This document shows, piece by piece, positions 1 through 6,014 of a DNA stretch of 6,727 nt. Both the position numbers and the translations under genes were made by a program. The DNA is taken from contig CALZQD010000097.1 in assembly GCA_945828175.1 (NCBI GenBank), positions 1 to 6,727 on the forward strand, in the 5' to 3' direction. The notes under the pieces are model-generated. The model was given only the letters and a program-made list of their open reading frames with translations. It did not search any database and was not told where the DNA came from. Within the stretch, counting starts at the first letter, position 1. Each line of letters opens with the position of its first letter. Source of the stretch: an uncultured Bacteroidales bacterium (GTDB lineage: Bacteria; Bacteroidota; Bacteroidia; Bacteroidales; Muribaculaceae).

Positions 1-9
1 AAAAAATGA

Positions 10-31
10 TGCACGCAAATTGCACGCAAAA
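10..31. repeat. 11-bp tandem repeat, possible integrase arm-type site
   Basis: Two head-to-tail copies of an 11-base unit (TGCACGCAAAT at 10-20, TGCACGCAAAA at 21-31) differ only in the last base. They lie about 60 bases before the tRNA-Ser 3' half. Short direct repeats beside an attachment core are typical of tyrosine-integrase arm-binding sites, so that role is inferred. A comparable 11-bp tandem repeat lies at 1336-1357 near the tRNA-Gln. Chance repetition in AT-rich DNA is the alternative. Confidence 0.45.
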
Positions 32-89
32 TAAACTTTATAATTAACAAAATATTAATCAGCAGTCACTTACGGCTGCGGGATTTTGG

Positions 90-145
90 CTGGAAAGCGT
101 GTAAGCGTCAAAAGCGCTTCGGGGGTTCGAATCCCCCTCACTCCG
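90..145 (+). tRNA. 3' half of tRNA-Ser(GGA); candidate attR attachment core
   Basis: From the anticodon loop onward this is a good tRNA-Ser. It has loop CTGGAAA with anticodon GGA at 92-94, 3' anticodon strand GCGTG, a long class II variable arm (AAGCG pairing with CGCTT, 103-119), a perfect T arm GGGGG/TTCGAAT/CCCCC (121-137), acceptor strand TCACTCC (138-144) and discriminator G145, typical of serine. The 5' half is missing: the bases before the loop (TTTGG) cannot pair with GCGTG, and no GGAGTGA acceptor strand occurs upstream. Many tyrosine-recombinase elements recombine in the anticodon loop and leave exactly this kind of 3'-half copy at their distal end. I infer an element to the left, with the intact tRNA at its far side. 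A tRNA interrupted by an intron or a simple deletion are less likely alternatives. Confidence 0.7.
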
Positions 146-155
146 CAACGCGAAC

Positions 156-176
156 AAGGGGGATGAGAACCCTCTT
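156..176 (+). terminator. weak hairpin after the tRNA-Ser fragment
   Basis: AAGGGGG (156-162) pairs with CCCTCTT (170-176), including one G-U wobble, around a 7-base loop. A T/A-rich but not pure-U stretch follows. It lies between the tRNA-Ser remnant and the convergent glycohydrolase stop at 191, where a terminator would be expected. The poor U tract keeps this tentative. Confidence 0.3.
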
Positions 177-190
177 ATATATTAATGAGT

Positions 191-958
191 CTAAGCCTTT
201 CTCGCCTCAAACCTATTGACAACGTCGAGCAAATCTTCCGGTAAGTAAGCCTTAGCCTTATCAACCATCCATGCCGGTATCCCAAAACGAGCTTCTGAGA
301 GAGAGCCTACAATGGCGCCCACCGTATCCGTGTCACCGCCATAAACTACGGCACGACGGATAGCATCCTCGAAATCTGTCGCGTTCGATGCGATGAATAG
401 AGCCAGCGGCACACATCCCTGACAGGTAACATCGAAAACTCCTCGCTGAGGGAGATTAGAGAAAGGCGCATCACCGTAAAATTCTTTGGCCACCTCCTCG
501 AAAATAGCCGGAGACTTCACGGCCGCTGTTCTCATTCTAAAAATGGCAACAGCGATAGCCACAGCACCTTTTATGCCCTCAGGATGATTGTGAGTTATCG
601 CAGCCGAGCGTTCTCCCTCTGCTTTCACATTGTCTTCATTGTCAAACAGCCATGCTACAGGACTGACACGCATCGCCGAACCGTTGCCGAAGCTATTATA
701 TGGATGAGGGTCGGGGCGCATTACCCAATTGAAAAAATAGCTGCCGTATGCGCCCATCGGATGCGGATACTTTCGGCACCATTCCCTCATTGACGACTGA
801 TAATCGCGATGCCTCAAAATCGCATCCGCCACAGCAACCGTACAAATAGAGTCGTCGGTAAAATCGTTATTATCTGAGAATAACGGGAAATTATAGTCAG
901 AGATGTTATTAAACTCATAACAGCTCCCTGCAATATCGCCAATAATCGCTCCTAACAT
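191..958 (-). CDS. ADP-ribosylglycohydrolase family protein (DraG/ARH fold)
   Basis: Family members are dimetal (usually Mg) hydrolases that remove ADP-ribose from proteins or cleave related ADP-ribosyl compounds; the substrate here is unknown. The 255-residue protein is within the normal 250-300 range and carries the family signatures in order: GDIAGS at 7-12, TDDS at 34-37, NGSAMR at 92-97, HNHPEG at 123-128 and GGDTDT at 207-212. The acidic residues D35, D36, D209 and D211 are the expected metal ligands. No signal peptide or membrane segment is seen, so it should be cytoplasmic. The ATG at 958 is chosen because the conserved GDIAGS motif follows at once. The gene stands alone on its strand, with no ADP-ribosyltransferase partner in view. 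It is lower in GC (28 of 60 bases in 241-300) than the core genes to the right and lies next to a probable att site, so it may be accessory. Family assignment is firm; the role is not. Confidence 0.93.
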   Translation of the reverse strand: MLGAIIGDIAGSCYEFNNISDYNFPLFSDNNDFTDDSICTVAVADAILRHRDYQSSMREWCRKYPHPMGAYGSYFFNWVMRPDPHPYNSFGNGSAMRVSPVAWLFDNEDNVKAEGERSAAITHNHPEGIKGAVAIAVAIFRMRTAAVKSPAIFEEVAKEFYGDAPFSNLPQRGVFDVTCQGCVPLALFIASNATDFEDAIRRAVVYGGDTDTVGAIVGSLSEARFGIPAWMVDKAKAYLPEDLLDVVNRFEARKA

Positions 959-991
959 ATCCTATCGTTTTAATCAGTTGTTAATTAAATG

Positions 992-999
992 CAAAGTTA
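992..999 (-). promoter_or_regulatory. putative -7 element for the glycohydrolase gene
   Basis: On the minus strand the sequence reads TAACTTTG, matching the Bacteroidota -7 consensus TAnnTTTG, 33 bases before the ATG. No convincing -33 TTTG occurs at the expected 19-21 base distance, so this is a half-match. Confidence 0.4.
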
Positions 1000-1335
1000 A
1001 ACAAAACACGCCTCACTTTCACGCCAATTGCCTTAATTGTCAAAGAGAATAGTTTCATCTACATGATACATATTGAACTATAGTCGTTTACCATGGAGCA
1101 TAGCATCAAGCCGTCCCTCACCTCTTCAGTAGCAGTCGTCGTAGACGTGATTATATTCAATAGGGATTATTAGGGTCTATAACTATATGTCCCATATTAT
1201 TGGTTTGGTTATTGCAGTAGCACATCTCTCTGTTATTTTTAGTGCATTATCTCGCTGGCAGACTAAAATGCAAAAATAGAAAGACTCGAAATAATTCTGC
1301 CTGGCAGAAATTATTTTGCGGATTTATCTAATTCT
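1000..1335. other. AT-rich intergenic gap without a convincing gene
   Basis: This stretch between the glycohydrolase promoter and the second tandem repeat holds no recognisable protein or RNA gene. Two very short plus-strand reading frames exist: 1093-1173 (26 residues, nothing notable) and 1187-1279 (30 residues). The second has a hydrophobic core (IIGLVIAVAHLSVIF) and a basic tail (RWQTKMQK), so it could be a tiny membrane peptide. It has no promoter match and only a poorly spaced AGGG upstream. The inverted repeat at 1287-1318 begins 8 bases after its stop. Confidence 0.5.
1287..1318. repeat. near-perfect inverted repeat (hairpin)
   Basis: Arms centred on T1302 pair over about 15 positions with one bulged A at 1310. 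The GC-rich tip is CTGCC/GGCAG and the base is AT-rich. It could be a terminator read in either direction, since the arms end in A-rich and T-rich runs, or a protein-binding palindrome. It lies between the 30-codon reading frame and the second 11-bp tandem repeat; nothing in the sequence decides its role. Confidence 0.6.
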
Positions 1336-1357
1336 GTTGTGCAAATGTTGTGCAAAT
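1336..1357. repeat. perfect 11-bp tandem duplication near tRNA-Gln
   Basis: GTTGTGCAAAT occurs twice head to tail (1336-1346 and 1347-1357), ending 55 bases before the 3' end of tRNA-Gln at 1413. It shares unit length and the GCAAA core with the repeat at 10-31 beside the tRNA-Ser remnant. Position and form suit integrase arm-binding sites of an element that uses the tRNA-Gln, now or in the past. That role is inferred, since no duplicated tRNA-Gln end is visible in the window. Confidence 0.5.
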
Positions 1358-1362
1358 ATGGC

Positions 1363-1406
1363 AAAAGAAAATTGCAGCTAACTGATAATCAGCTAACTGC
1401 AATTTT
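1363..1406 (-). terminator. intrinsic terminator of tRNA-Gln
   Basis: Read on the minus strand, the two arms (1368-1386 and 1388-1406) pair nearly end to end, with two positions forming G-U wobbles. On the plus strand those positions would be C-A mismatches, so the RNA structure favours minus-strand transcripts. The stem ends in TTTT, then C and four more T. It starts 7 bases after the tRNA-Gln 3' end. CAGCTAACTG is also repeated directly in the two arms, because each copy is almost its own reverse complement. Confidence 0.85.
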
Positions 1407-1412
1407 AAGGAG

Positions 1413-1483
1413 TTGCCTTGGAAGGATTCGAACCCTCACAGGCGGAACCAGAATCCGACGTGCTACCATTACACCACAAGGCA
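1413..1483 (-). tRNA. tRNA-Gln(CUG)
   Basis: Reading the minus strand from 1483: acceptor TGCCTTG pairs perfectly with CAAGGCA; D arm GTGT/AATGGTA/GCAC; anticodon loop TTCTGGT with CTG at positions 34-36; T arm GAGGG/TTCGAAT/CCTTC. The discriminator is A at 1413 and CCA is not encoded. The total is 71 bases. The U1-A72 first pair is a known feature of glutamine tRNAs. The anticodon stem closes with four pairs plus a T-C mismatch at 27-43, a mild oddity. A near-consensus promoter lies upstream and a strong terminator downstream, so it can be transcribed alone. Confidence 0.92.
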
Positions 1484-1541
1484 ATTTTTCGCTTGGCACT
1501 GAGTGGCTCGCTTGCCGCTCCCTATCGTGCTTTTGCGAGTG

Positions 1542-1573
1542 CAAAGTTATGCTGTTTTTTTTATTCGTGCAAA
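1542..1573 (-). promoter_or_regulatory. Bacteroidota-type promoter for tRNA-Gln
   Basis: On the minus strand, TTTG (1570-1573) and TAACTTTG (1542-1549) are separated by exactly 20 bases, matching the Bacteroidota primary-sigma consensus TTTG-N19-21-TAnnTTTG. The tRNA begins 58 bases beyond the -7 element, leaving a leader of about 50 bases for processing. A-rich runs lie just upstream of the -33 box. Confidence 0.75.
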
Positions 1574-1602
1574 TTTTTTTGACACTTTTTTTTGTCGTTT
1601 TT

Positions 1603-2706
1603 TCAGACGTTGAATCTGAAGTGCATTATATCACCGTCTTGCACGATGTAGTCTTTGCCTTCGACCGACAAGCGGCCGGCGTCGCGGACGGGCGCTTCGC
1701 CGCCAAGGCTGACGTAGTCGTCGTATTTGATGACTTCGGCGCGGATGAATCCTTTCTCGAAGTCGGTGTGGATGATGCCAGCGCATTTGGGTGCTTTTGA
1801 GCCGCGGATGAAGGTCCAGGCGCGGACTTCGTCGGCACCGGCTGTGAAGAATGTCTGAAGGTCGAGCAGGGCGTAGGCGGCGCGGATGAGGCGAGAGACG
1901 CCTGATTCTTCGAGGCCGATCTCGTTGAGGAATTCCTGACGTTCTTCCCAGGTGTCGAGTTCGGCTATCTCGCTTTCGGTCTGGGCGGCGACGATGAGGA
2001 GCTGCGCGTCTTCGTTCTTGATTGCCTCGCGGACGGCGTCGACGTATTTGTTGCCGTTGACGGCTGAGGTGTCGTCGACGTTGCAGACGTAGAGGACGGG
2101 CTTTGAGGTCAGGAGGAATAGTTCGCGGGCGAATTTGATGTCGTCGGGAGTCTCGAATTTGACTGAACGCGCGGGCAGGCCCTGATCGAGGGCTTCTTTG
2201 ATGCGACGGAGAACTTCGTACTGCATCTTGGCTGTCTTGTCGCCACCGGTCTGGGCTGCTTTCTGAGTCTTGGCTATGCGGGCCTCGACGGTCTCGAGGT
2301 CTTTGAGCTGGAGCTCGTAGTCGATTATCTCTTTGTCGCGCACGGGATTGACCGAGCCGTCGACGTGGGTGATGTTGTCGTCGTCGAAGCAGCGGAGGAC
2401 ATGGATTATGGCGTCGGTCTCGCGGATGTTGGCGAGGAATTTGTTGCCGAGTCCTTCGCCTTTTGAGGCGCCTTTGACGAGACCGGCGATGTCGACGATT
2501 TCGACGGTAGCGGGGACTATCGAGCGGGGATTACACATCTCGACGAGTTTTGTGAGGCGGTCATCGGGAACGGTGATGACGCCGACGTTGGGCTCGATGG
2601 TGCAGAACGGGAAGTTGGCCGACTGGGCCTTTGCGTTAGAGAGACAGTTGAACAAGGTTGATTTGCCGACGTTTGGCAGGCCGACGATGCCACATTGTAA
2701 TGCCAT
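1603..2706 (-). CDS. ychF: YchF/OLA1-family redox-regulated ATPase
   Basis: A universally conserved Obg-related P-loop NTPase that associates with ribosomes and, unlike most relatives, prefers ATP. The 367-residue protein matches the normal length (about 363 in E. coli). Visible motifs are the P-loop GLPNVGKST at 9-17, the switch region TIEPNVG at 36-42, DIAGLVKGA at 72-80 with the conserved GEGLGN that follows, and NVDD at 209-212 in place of the GTP-specific NKxD, consistent with ATP use. A helical insert (about 125-200) and the C-terminal TGS domain (about 283-366, ending in [13 protein letters not shown]) complete the family layout. It is cytoplasmic. It is divergent from the nucleotidyltransferase operon. 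No U-rich terminator follows its stop, so some transcripts may run into tRNA-Gln and end at that tRNA's terminator. The start at 2706 leaves only the usual three residues before the first beta strand. Assignment is essentially certain. Confidence 0.98.
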   Translation of the reverse strand: MALQCGIVGLPNVGKSTLFNCLSNAKAQSANFPFCTIEPNVGVITVPDDRLTKLVEMCNPRSIVPATVEIVDIAGLVKGASKGEGLGNKFLANIRETDAIIHVLRCFDDDNITHVDGSVNPVRDKEIIDYELQLKDLETVEARIAKTQKAAQTGGDKTAKMQYEVLRRIKEALDQGLPARSVKFETPDDIKFARELFLLTSKPVLYVCNVDDTSAVNGNKYVDAVREAIKNEDAQLLIVAAQTESEIAELDTWEERQEFLNEIGLEESGVSRLIRAAYALLDLQTFFTAGADEVRAWTFIRGSKAPKCAGIIHTDFEKGFIRAEVIKYDDYVSLGGEAPVRDAGRLSVEGKDYIVQDGDIMHFRFNV

Positions 2707-2745
2707 ATGCTATTGTTGTTTGATGCGTTGGTTTATTTTCGGGTG

Positions 2746-2753
2746 CAAAATTA
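2746..2753 (-). promoter_or_regulatory. putative -7 element for ychF
   Basis: The minus strand reads TAATTTTG, matching TAnnTTTG, 39 bases before the ychF ATG. No good -33 TTTG occurs at the right distance. The 124-base gap must hold divergent promoters, and this is the best minus-strand candidate. Confidence 0.45.
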
Positions 2754-2776
2754 CGCAAAATCTGCTGTTTTTTATG

Positions 2777-2784
2777 TATTTTTG
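2777..2784 (+). promoter_or_regulatory. putative -7 element for the nucleotidyltransferase-tgt-lpt operon
   Basis: TATTTTTG matches TAnnTTTG, 46 bases before the ATG at 2831. The -33 box is poor. It lies 23 bases from the opposing ychF element, so the two divergent promoters would overlap and could interfere with each other. Confidence 0.4.
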
Positions 2785-2830
2785 CAGACTATTTGAATTT
2801 GATTTGTAAATCCAGTCATTAGTATATATT

Positions 2831-3733
2831 ATGAAACCTACATTATTTGTTCTCGCTGCCGGTATGGGCAGCCGTTATGGAGGCCTGAAACAGCTTGATG
2901 GCGTAGGCCCTCATGGCGAGACTATTATGGACTATTCTATCTATGACGCTCTGCACGCCGGATTCGGCAAGGTTGTTTTTGTCATACGTCATGATTTCGA
3001 GGATGCCTTCCGCGAGAAGATTCTGTCGAAATATGAGAAGCATGTACCCGTCGAGGTTGTTTTCCAAAGCATTGACGCGCTGCCCGAGGGCTACAAGGCT
3101 CCGGCTGACCGTCAGAAACCCTGGGGCACCAATCACGCAATACTGATGGGCAAATCGGCTATCAACGAGCCTTTTGCAGTCATCAACGCCGACGACTTCT
3201 ACAGCCGCGACGCTTTCGAGGTGATCGCCAAGGAGCTTTCGCGCGAGGACCGCAAGAAAGGCGAATACTGCATGGTCGGCTTCCGTGTAGGCAACACGAT
3301 GACCGAGAACGGCTCGGTGTCGCGCGGCGTCTGCACTACCAAAGACGGCAAACTGACCGACATCGTCGAGCGCACAGCCATCAAATTTGACGAGAACCAC
3401 GACATCGTCTTCAACGACGAGAACGGCAATCTCTGCCATCTCGAGGCCAATGTGCCTGTGTCGATGAACCTCTGGGGCTTCACCCCCGACTACTTCGACT
3501 ACTCGGAGCGCGAGTTCGTCAAATTCCTCGATGAAAAAATCGATGTGCCCAAAAGCGAGTTCTATATCCCCTCGTGTGTCGACACTCTGATCAAGAGCGG
3601 CGAGGCCACAGTCGATGTACTCGACACCAAAGCCAAATGGTTTGGCGTGACATATCCCGAAGACCGCCAGTCGGTTGTCGACAGTCTCGCCGAGCTTCAC
3701 CACCAGGGAGTATACCCCGACCGTCTATTTTAA
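2831..3733 (+). CDS. sugar-1-phosphate nucleotidyltransferase-like protein (NTP_transferase fold)
   Basis: A predicted cytoplasmic enzyme that would join an NTP to a sugar 1-phosphate, releasing pyrophosphate. The 300-residue protein has the Rossmann-like nucleotidyltransferase signature LAAGMGSRYGGLKQ at 8-21 (nucleotide and phosphate binding, R15 and K20), GTNHAI at 99-104 for the base, and a metal-binding NADD at 119-122. There is no left-handed beta-helix tail, so it is not a GlmU-type bifunctional enzyme. Sugar and nucleotide specificity cannot be read from sequence. Related short nucleotidyltransferases include RmlA/GalU-like enzymes and MurU, which activates recycled MurNAc, but this protein is longer than MurU. 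It is first in an operon with tgt and an LPS-export permease, and its stop overlaps the tgt start (TAATG). An envelope-sugar role is suggested by the permease, but that is inference. The ATG at 2831 begins directly at the first beta strand. Confidence 0.88.
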   Translation: MKPTLFVLAAGMGSRYGGLKQLDGVGPHGETIMDYSIYDALHAGFGKVVFVIRHDFEDAFREKILSKYEKHVPVEVVFQSIDALPEGYKAPADRQKPWGTNHAILMGKSAINEPFAVINADDFYSRDAFEVIAKELSREDRKKGEYCMVGFRVGNTMTENGSVSRGVCTTKDGKLTDIVERTAIKFDENHDIVFNDENGNLCHLEANVPVSMNLWGFTPDYFDYSEREFVKFLDEKIDVPKSEFYIPSCVDTLIKSGEATVDVLDTKAKWFGVTYPEDRQSVVDSLAELHHQGVYPDRLF

Positions 3734-4863
3734 TGGATTTTGAATTAAAAGCCACCGCTCCCGGCAGCAACGCCCGCGCCGGCGTGATTACGACCGACCA
3801 CGGTCAGATCGAGACCCCCATATTTATGCCTGTAGGCACCCTTGGCTCGGTCAAGGGTGTCCACACGCATGAACTGCGCGACGACGTCAAGGCCCAGATA
3901 ATACTCGGCAACACCTACCACCTCTACCTGCGGCCCGGCACCGACATCATCGAGAAAGCCGGCGGCCTCCACAAGTTCAACGGCTGGGAGAAGCCGATAC
4001 TGACCGACAGCGGCGGTTTTCAGGTGTTCTCGCTCAGCGACAACCGCAAGCTGACCGACGAGGGCGCATGGTTCCGCAGCCACATCGACGGCTCGAAGCA
4101 CCTGTTCACGCCCGAGAAAGTCGTTGACATACAGCGGTCGATAGGCTCAGACATTATGATGGCACTCGACGAATGTCCTCCCGGGACGTCCGACTACCAG
4201 TATTCGCGTAAGTCGCTCGACCTGACCAAACGCTGGCTTGCCCGCGGCTGGAAGCACTTCAACGAGACCGAGCCCCGCTACGGCCACCGGCAGGCGTTCT
4301 TCCCTATTGTCCAGGGATGTACCTATGCCGATCTTCGCCGCGAGTCGGCCCGATTTGTCGCCGACCTGGGCGCCGAAGGCAACGCCATCGGTGGACTTGC
4401 CGTCGGCGAACCGGCCGAGGTGATGTATGACATGATTGAAGTCGTCAACGAGATACTTCCCGCCGACCGTCCCCGCTATCTCATGGGCGTAGGCACTCCG
4501 GTCAACATTCTCGAGGCCATCGACCGCGGCGTCGACATGATGGACTGCGTGATGCCTACACGCAACGGCCGCAACGGCATGATTTTCACCCCCGAAGGCA
4601 CGATGAATATGCGCAACCGTAAGTGGGCCGACGATTTCTCGCCCCTCCAGCCCGACGGCCCGTGCTATGTCGACCGCGTCTACTCGAAGGCCTATGTGCG
4701 CCACCTATTCATAGCAGAAGAACTTCTGGCGATGCAGATTGCGTCGATCCACAATCTCGCCTTCTACCTTTGGCTTGTCGGCGAGGCACGCCGCCATATC
4801 ATCGAAGGCGATTTCAAGACATGGAAGACCGAAATGGTCGAAAAACTGATGAGAAGACTATAA
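3733..4863 (+). CDS. tgt: queuine tRNA-guanine transglycosylase
   Basis: Swaps guanine 34 for the queuosine precursor preQ1 in tRNAs with GUN anticodons (Tyr, His, Asn, Asp). The frame stays open upstream to 3574, but the start at 3733 is preferred: it gives MDFELKAT, a 376-residue protein of normal size, and translational coupling through TAATG. Conserved parts are TDSGGFQVFSL at 91-101 (D92), DECPPG at 146-151, GGLAVGE in the middle, MGVGTP, and MMDCVMPTRNGRNG containing the predicted nucleophile D271 (E. coli D264). The zinc site is odd. The ligands C302, C304, C307 and H333 of E. coli align, with a constant offset of 7, to G309, C311, D314 and H340, so two of three cysteines are gone while the flanking YSKAY and SIHNL are kept. 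The enzyme may fold without zinc, a trait perhaps shared across its lineage. Identity is firm. Confidence 0.97.
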   Translation: MDFELKATAPGSNARAGVITTDHGQIETPIFMPVGTLGSVKGVHTHELRDDVKAQIILGNTYHLYLRPGTDIIEKAGGLHKFNGWEKPILTDSGGFQVFSLSDNRKLTDEGAWFRSHIDGSKHLFTPEKVVDIQRSIGSDIMMALDECPPGTSDYQYSRKSLDLTKRWLARGWKHFNETEPRYGHRQAFFPIVQGCTYADLRRESARFVADLGAEGNAIGGLAVGEPAEVMYDMIEVVNEILPADRPRYLMGVGTPVNILEAIDRGVDMMDCVMPTRNGRNGMIFTPEGTMNMRNRKWADDFSPLQPDGPCYVDRVYSKAYVRHLFIAEELLAMQIASIHNLAFYLWLVGEARRHIIEGDFKTWKTEMVEKLMRRL

Positions 4864-4867
4864 GGCG

Positions 4868-5944
4868 ATGTTCAAGATACTCGACAGATATATAATAAGA
4901 AAGTTTCTCGGCACTTATGTCTTCGCGATAGTGCTGCTCCTCGCCATCGTCATTATGTTTGATGTCAACGAGAAGCTCGATTCGTTTCTTAAAGCGCCGC
5001 TCAAAGCGACGATTGTCGACTATTTCATCAACTTCCTGCCCTACTTCGCCAACCAGTTCTCACCGCTGTTTACGTTTATCGCTGTAATTTTCTTTACGTC
5101 GAAGCTCGCCGGCAACAGCGAGATTATAGCCATGCTCTCGTCGGGCATGAGCTACAGGCGTCTGCTGCGGCCTTATCTCGTCTCGGCACTAATAATCGCC
5201 TGCTGCACATACGTTCTGAGCGCCTATATCATCCCGCCTGCAAACGTCAAGCGCATCAACTACACCAACACCTACGTCAAAAACAAGCGCGTCGATTACG
5301 GCGCCAACATCATGCTGATGGTGTCGCCCGGTCAAATCGCCTATATGAGCCGCTATGACAACATCACCAAGACGGGCATCAAATTCTCGCTCGAGTCGTT
5401 CGACGAGAACAAGCGCCTCGTATCGCGCCTAACTTCGCAGTCGATAAAATGGGACACGCTATATAACTGGCGCGTGAGCGATTATGTCATCCGTGACTTT
5501 GTCGGCGACCGCGAGTTTATCAAAAAGGGCATCCGTCTCGACACCATCATCCCCTTTGAGCCGCGCGACTTCCTGATTTCAGCCAACGACCACGAGAAGA
5601 TGACGACGCCCGAGCTGGCCGATTATATCGACCGTCAGAAGATGCGCGGCGTCGGCAACATCAAGAGCTTCGAGGTCGAATATCAACGGCGTTATGCCAT
5701 GACGGCCGCGGCATTTATCCTCACGGTTATCGGCATGGCCCTGTCGTCGCGAAAGGTCAAGGGCGGTCTCGGTGTCAACATCGGCATCGGACTCGTCTTG
5801 AGCTTCAGTTATATCCTGTTTATGACTGTGACGCAGACATTTGCGATTTCGGGCATGACATCGCCGCTCGTGGCTATGTGGATTCCCAATATCATCTACT
5901 CGATTATCGCCATCGTGCTATACCGGCGCGTCAGCACGCAATAA
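4868..5944 (+). CDS. LptF/LptG (YjgP/YjgQ) family LPS-export permease
   Basis: An inner-membrane half-permease that, with a partner permease and the LptB ATPase, extracts lipopolysaccharide and pushes it toward the LptC/LptA bridge. The 358-residue protein shows the family plan: three N-terminal membrane helices (about 13-32, 49-78, 101-122), a periplasmic beta-rich jellyroll region (about 125-265), and three C-terminal helices (about 277-293, 301-325, 333-352). The segment EIIAMLSSGMSYRRLLRP at 85-102 is the cytoplasmic coupling helix expected to contact LptB. The N-terminus KILDRYIIRKFLGTY is typical. It starts 4 bases after the tgt stop and ends the operon just before a strong terminator. 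I cannot tell LptF from LptG, so no symbol is given; the second permease is not in the window. Family assignment is confident. Confidence 0.95.
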   Translation: MFKILDRYIIRKFLGTYVFAIVLLLAIVIMFDVNEKLDSFLKAPLKATIVDYFINFLPYFANQFSPLFTFIAVIFFTSKLAGNSEIIAMLSSGMSYRRLLRPYLVSALIIACCTYVLSAYIIPPANVKRINYTNTYVKNKRVDYGANIMLMVSPGQIAYMSRYDNITKTGIKFSLESFDENKRLVSRLTSQSIKWDTLYNWRVSDYVIRDFVGDREFIKKGIRLDTIIPFEPRDFLISANDHEKMTTPELADYIDRQKMRGVGNIKSFEVEYQRRYAMTAAAFILTVIGMALSSRKVKGGLGVNIGIGLVLSFSYILFMTVTQTFAISGMTSPLVAMWIPNIIYSIIAIVLYRRVSTQ

Positions 5945-5963
5945 GAGACAGGCAACAAGAACG

Positions 5964-6006
5964 CAATGGCCTGTCTGTCAAGCGCAGACAGGCCATTGAT
6001 TTTTTT
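5964..6006 (+). terminator. strong intrinsic terminator of the operon
   Basis: CAATGGCCTGTCTG (5964-5977) and CAGACAGGCCATTG (5985-5998) form a perfect 14-bp stem with a 7-base loop, followed by A and seven T (6000-6006). It begins 20 bases after the permease stop. It also lies just beyond the stop of the convergent gene at 6015, but lacks a U tract in that direction, so it acts mainly on the plus strand. GACAGGC at 5947-5953 could alternatively pair with GCCTGTC inside the left arm. Confidence 0.93.
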
Positions 6007-6014
6007 AGAATAAA

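Noticed and set aside
1..89. Group I intron interrupting the tRNA-Ser anticodon loop
   Set aside because: No conserved intron core is visible in the 89 bases available, and the direct repeats plus tRNA-half pattern fit an integrase attachment site better. More left-hand sequence would settle it.
584..793. Plus-strand open frame of 69 codons inside the glycohydrolase
   Set aside because: It is antisense to a well-supported gene and has no recognisable motif.
1093..1173. 26-codon reading frame in the AT-rich gap
   Set aside because: Very short, no promoter or ribosome site, and no notable composition.
1603..1621. Small hairpin (TTCAGA/TCTGAA) over the ychF stop as a terminator
   Set aside because: On the minus strand it is followed by A-runs, not U-runs, so it does not look like an intrinsic terminator.
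1339..1800. Plus-strand open frame of 153 codons across tRNA-Gln and the end of ychF
   Set aside because: It runs through a tRNA gene, its terminator and promoter, and antisense to ychF, so it cannot be a real gene.
2843..3703. Long minus-strand open frame (286 codons) opposite the nucleotidyltransferase
   Set aside because: It is a shadow of the GC-biased plus-strand gene, whose conserved motifs are unmistakable; the antisense product shows no recognisable family.
3574..3732. Upstream extension of tgt giving a 429-residue product
   Set aside because: The extension overlaps the nucleotidyltransferase gene, has no Tgt homology, and the start at 3733 gives the normal 376 residues with TAATG coupling.
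4147..4704. Minus-strand open frame (185 codons) opposite tgt
   Set aside because: It lies wholly inside tgt, shows no recognisable motifs, and arises from codon bias on the coding strand.
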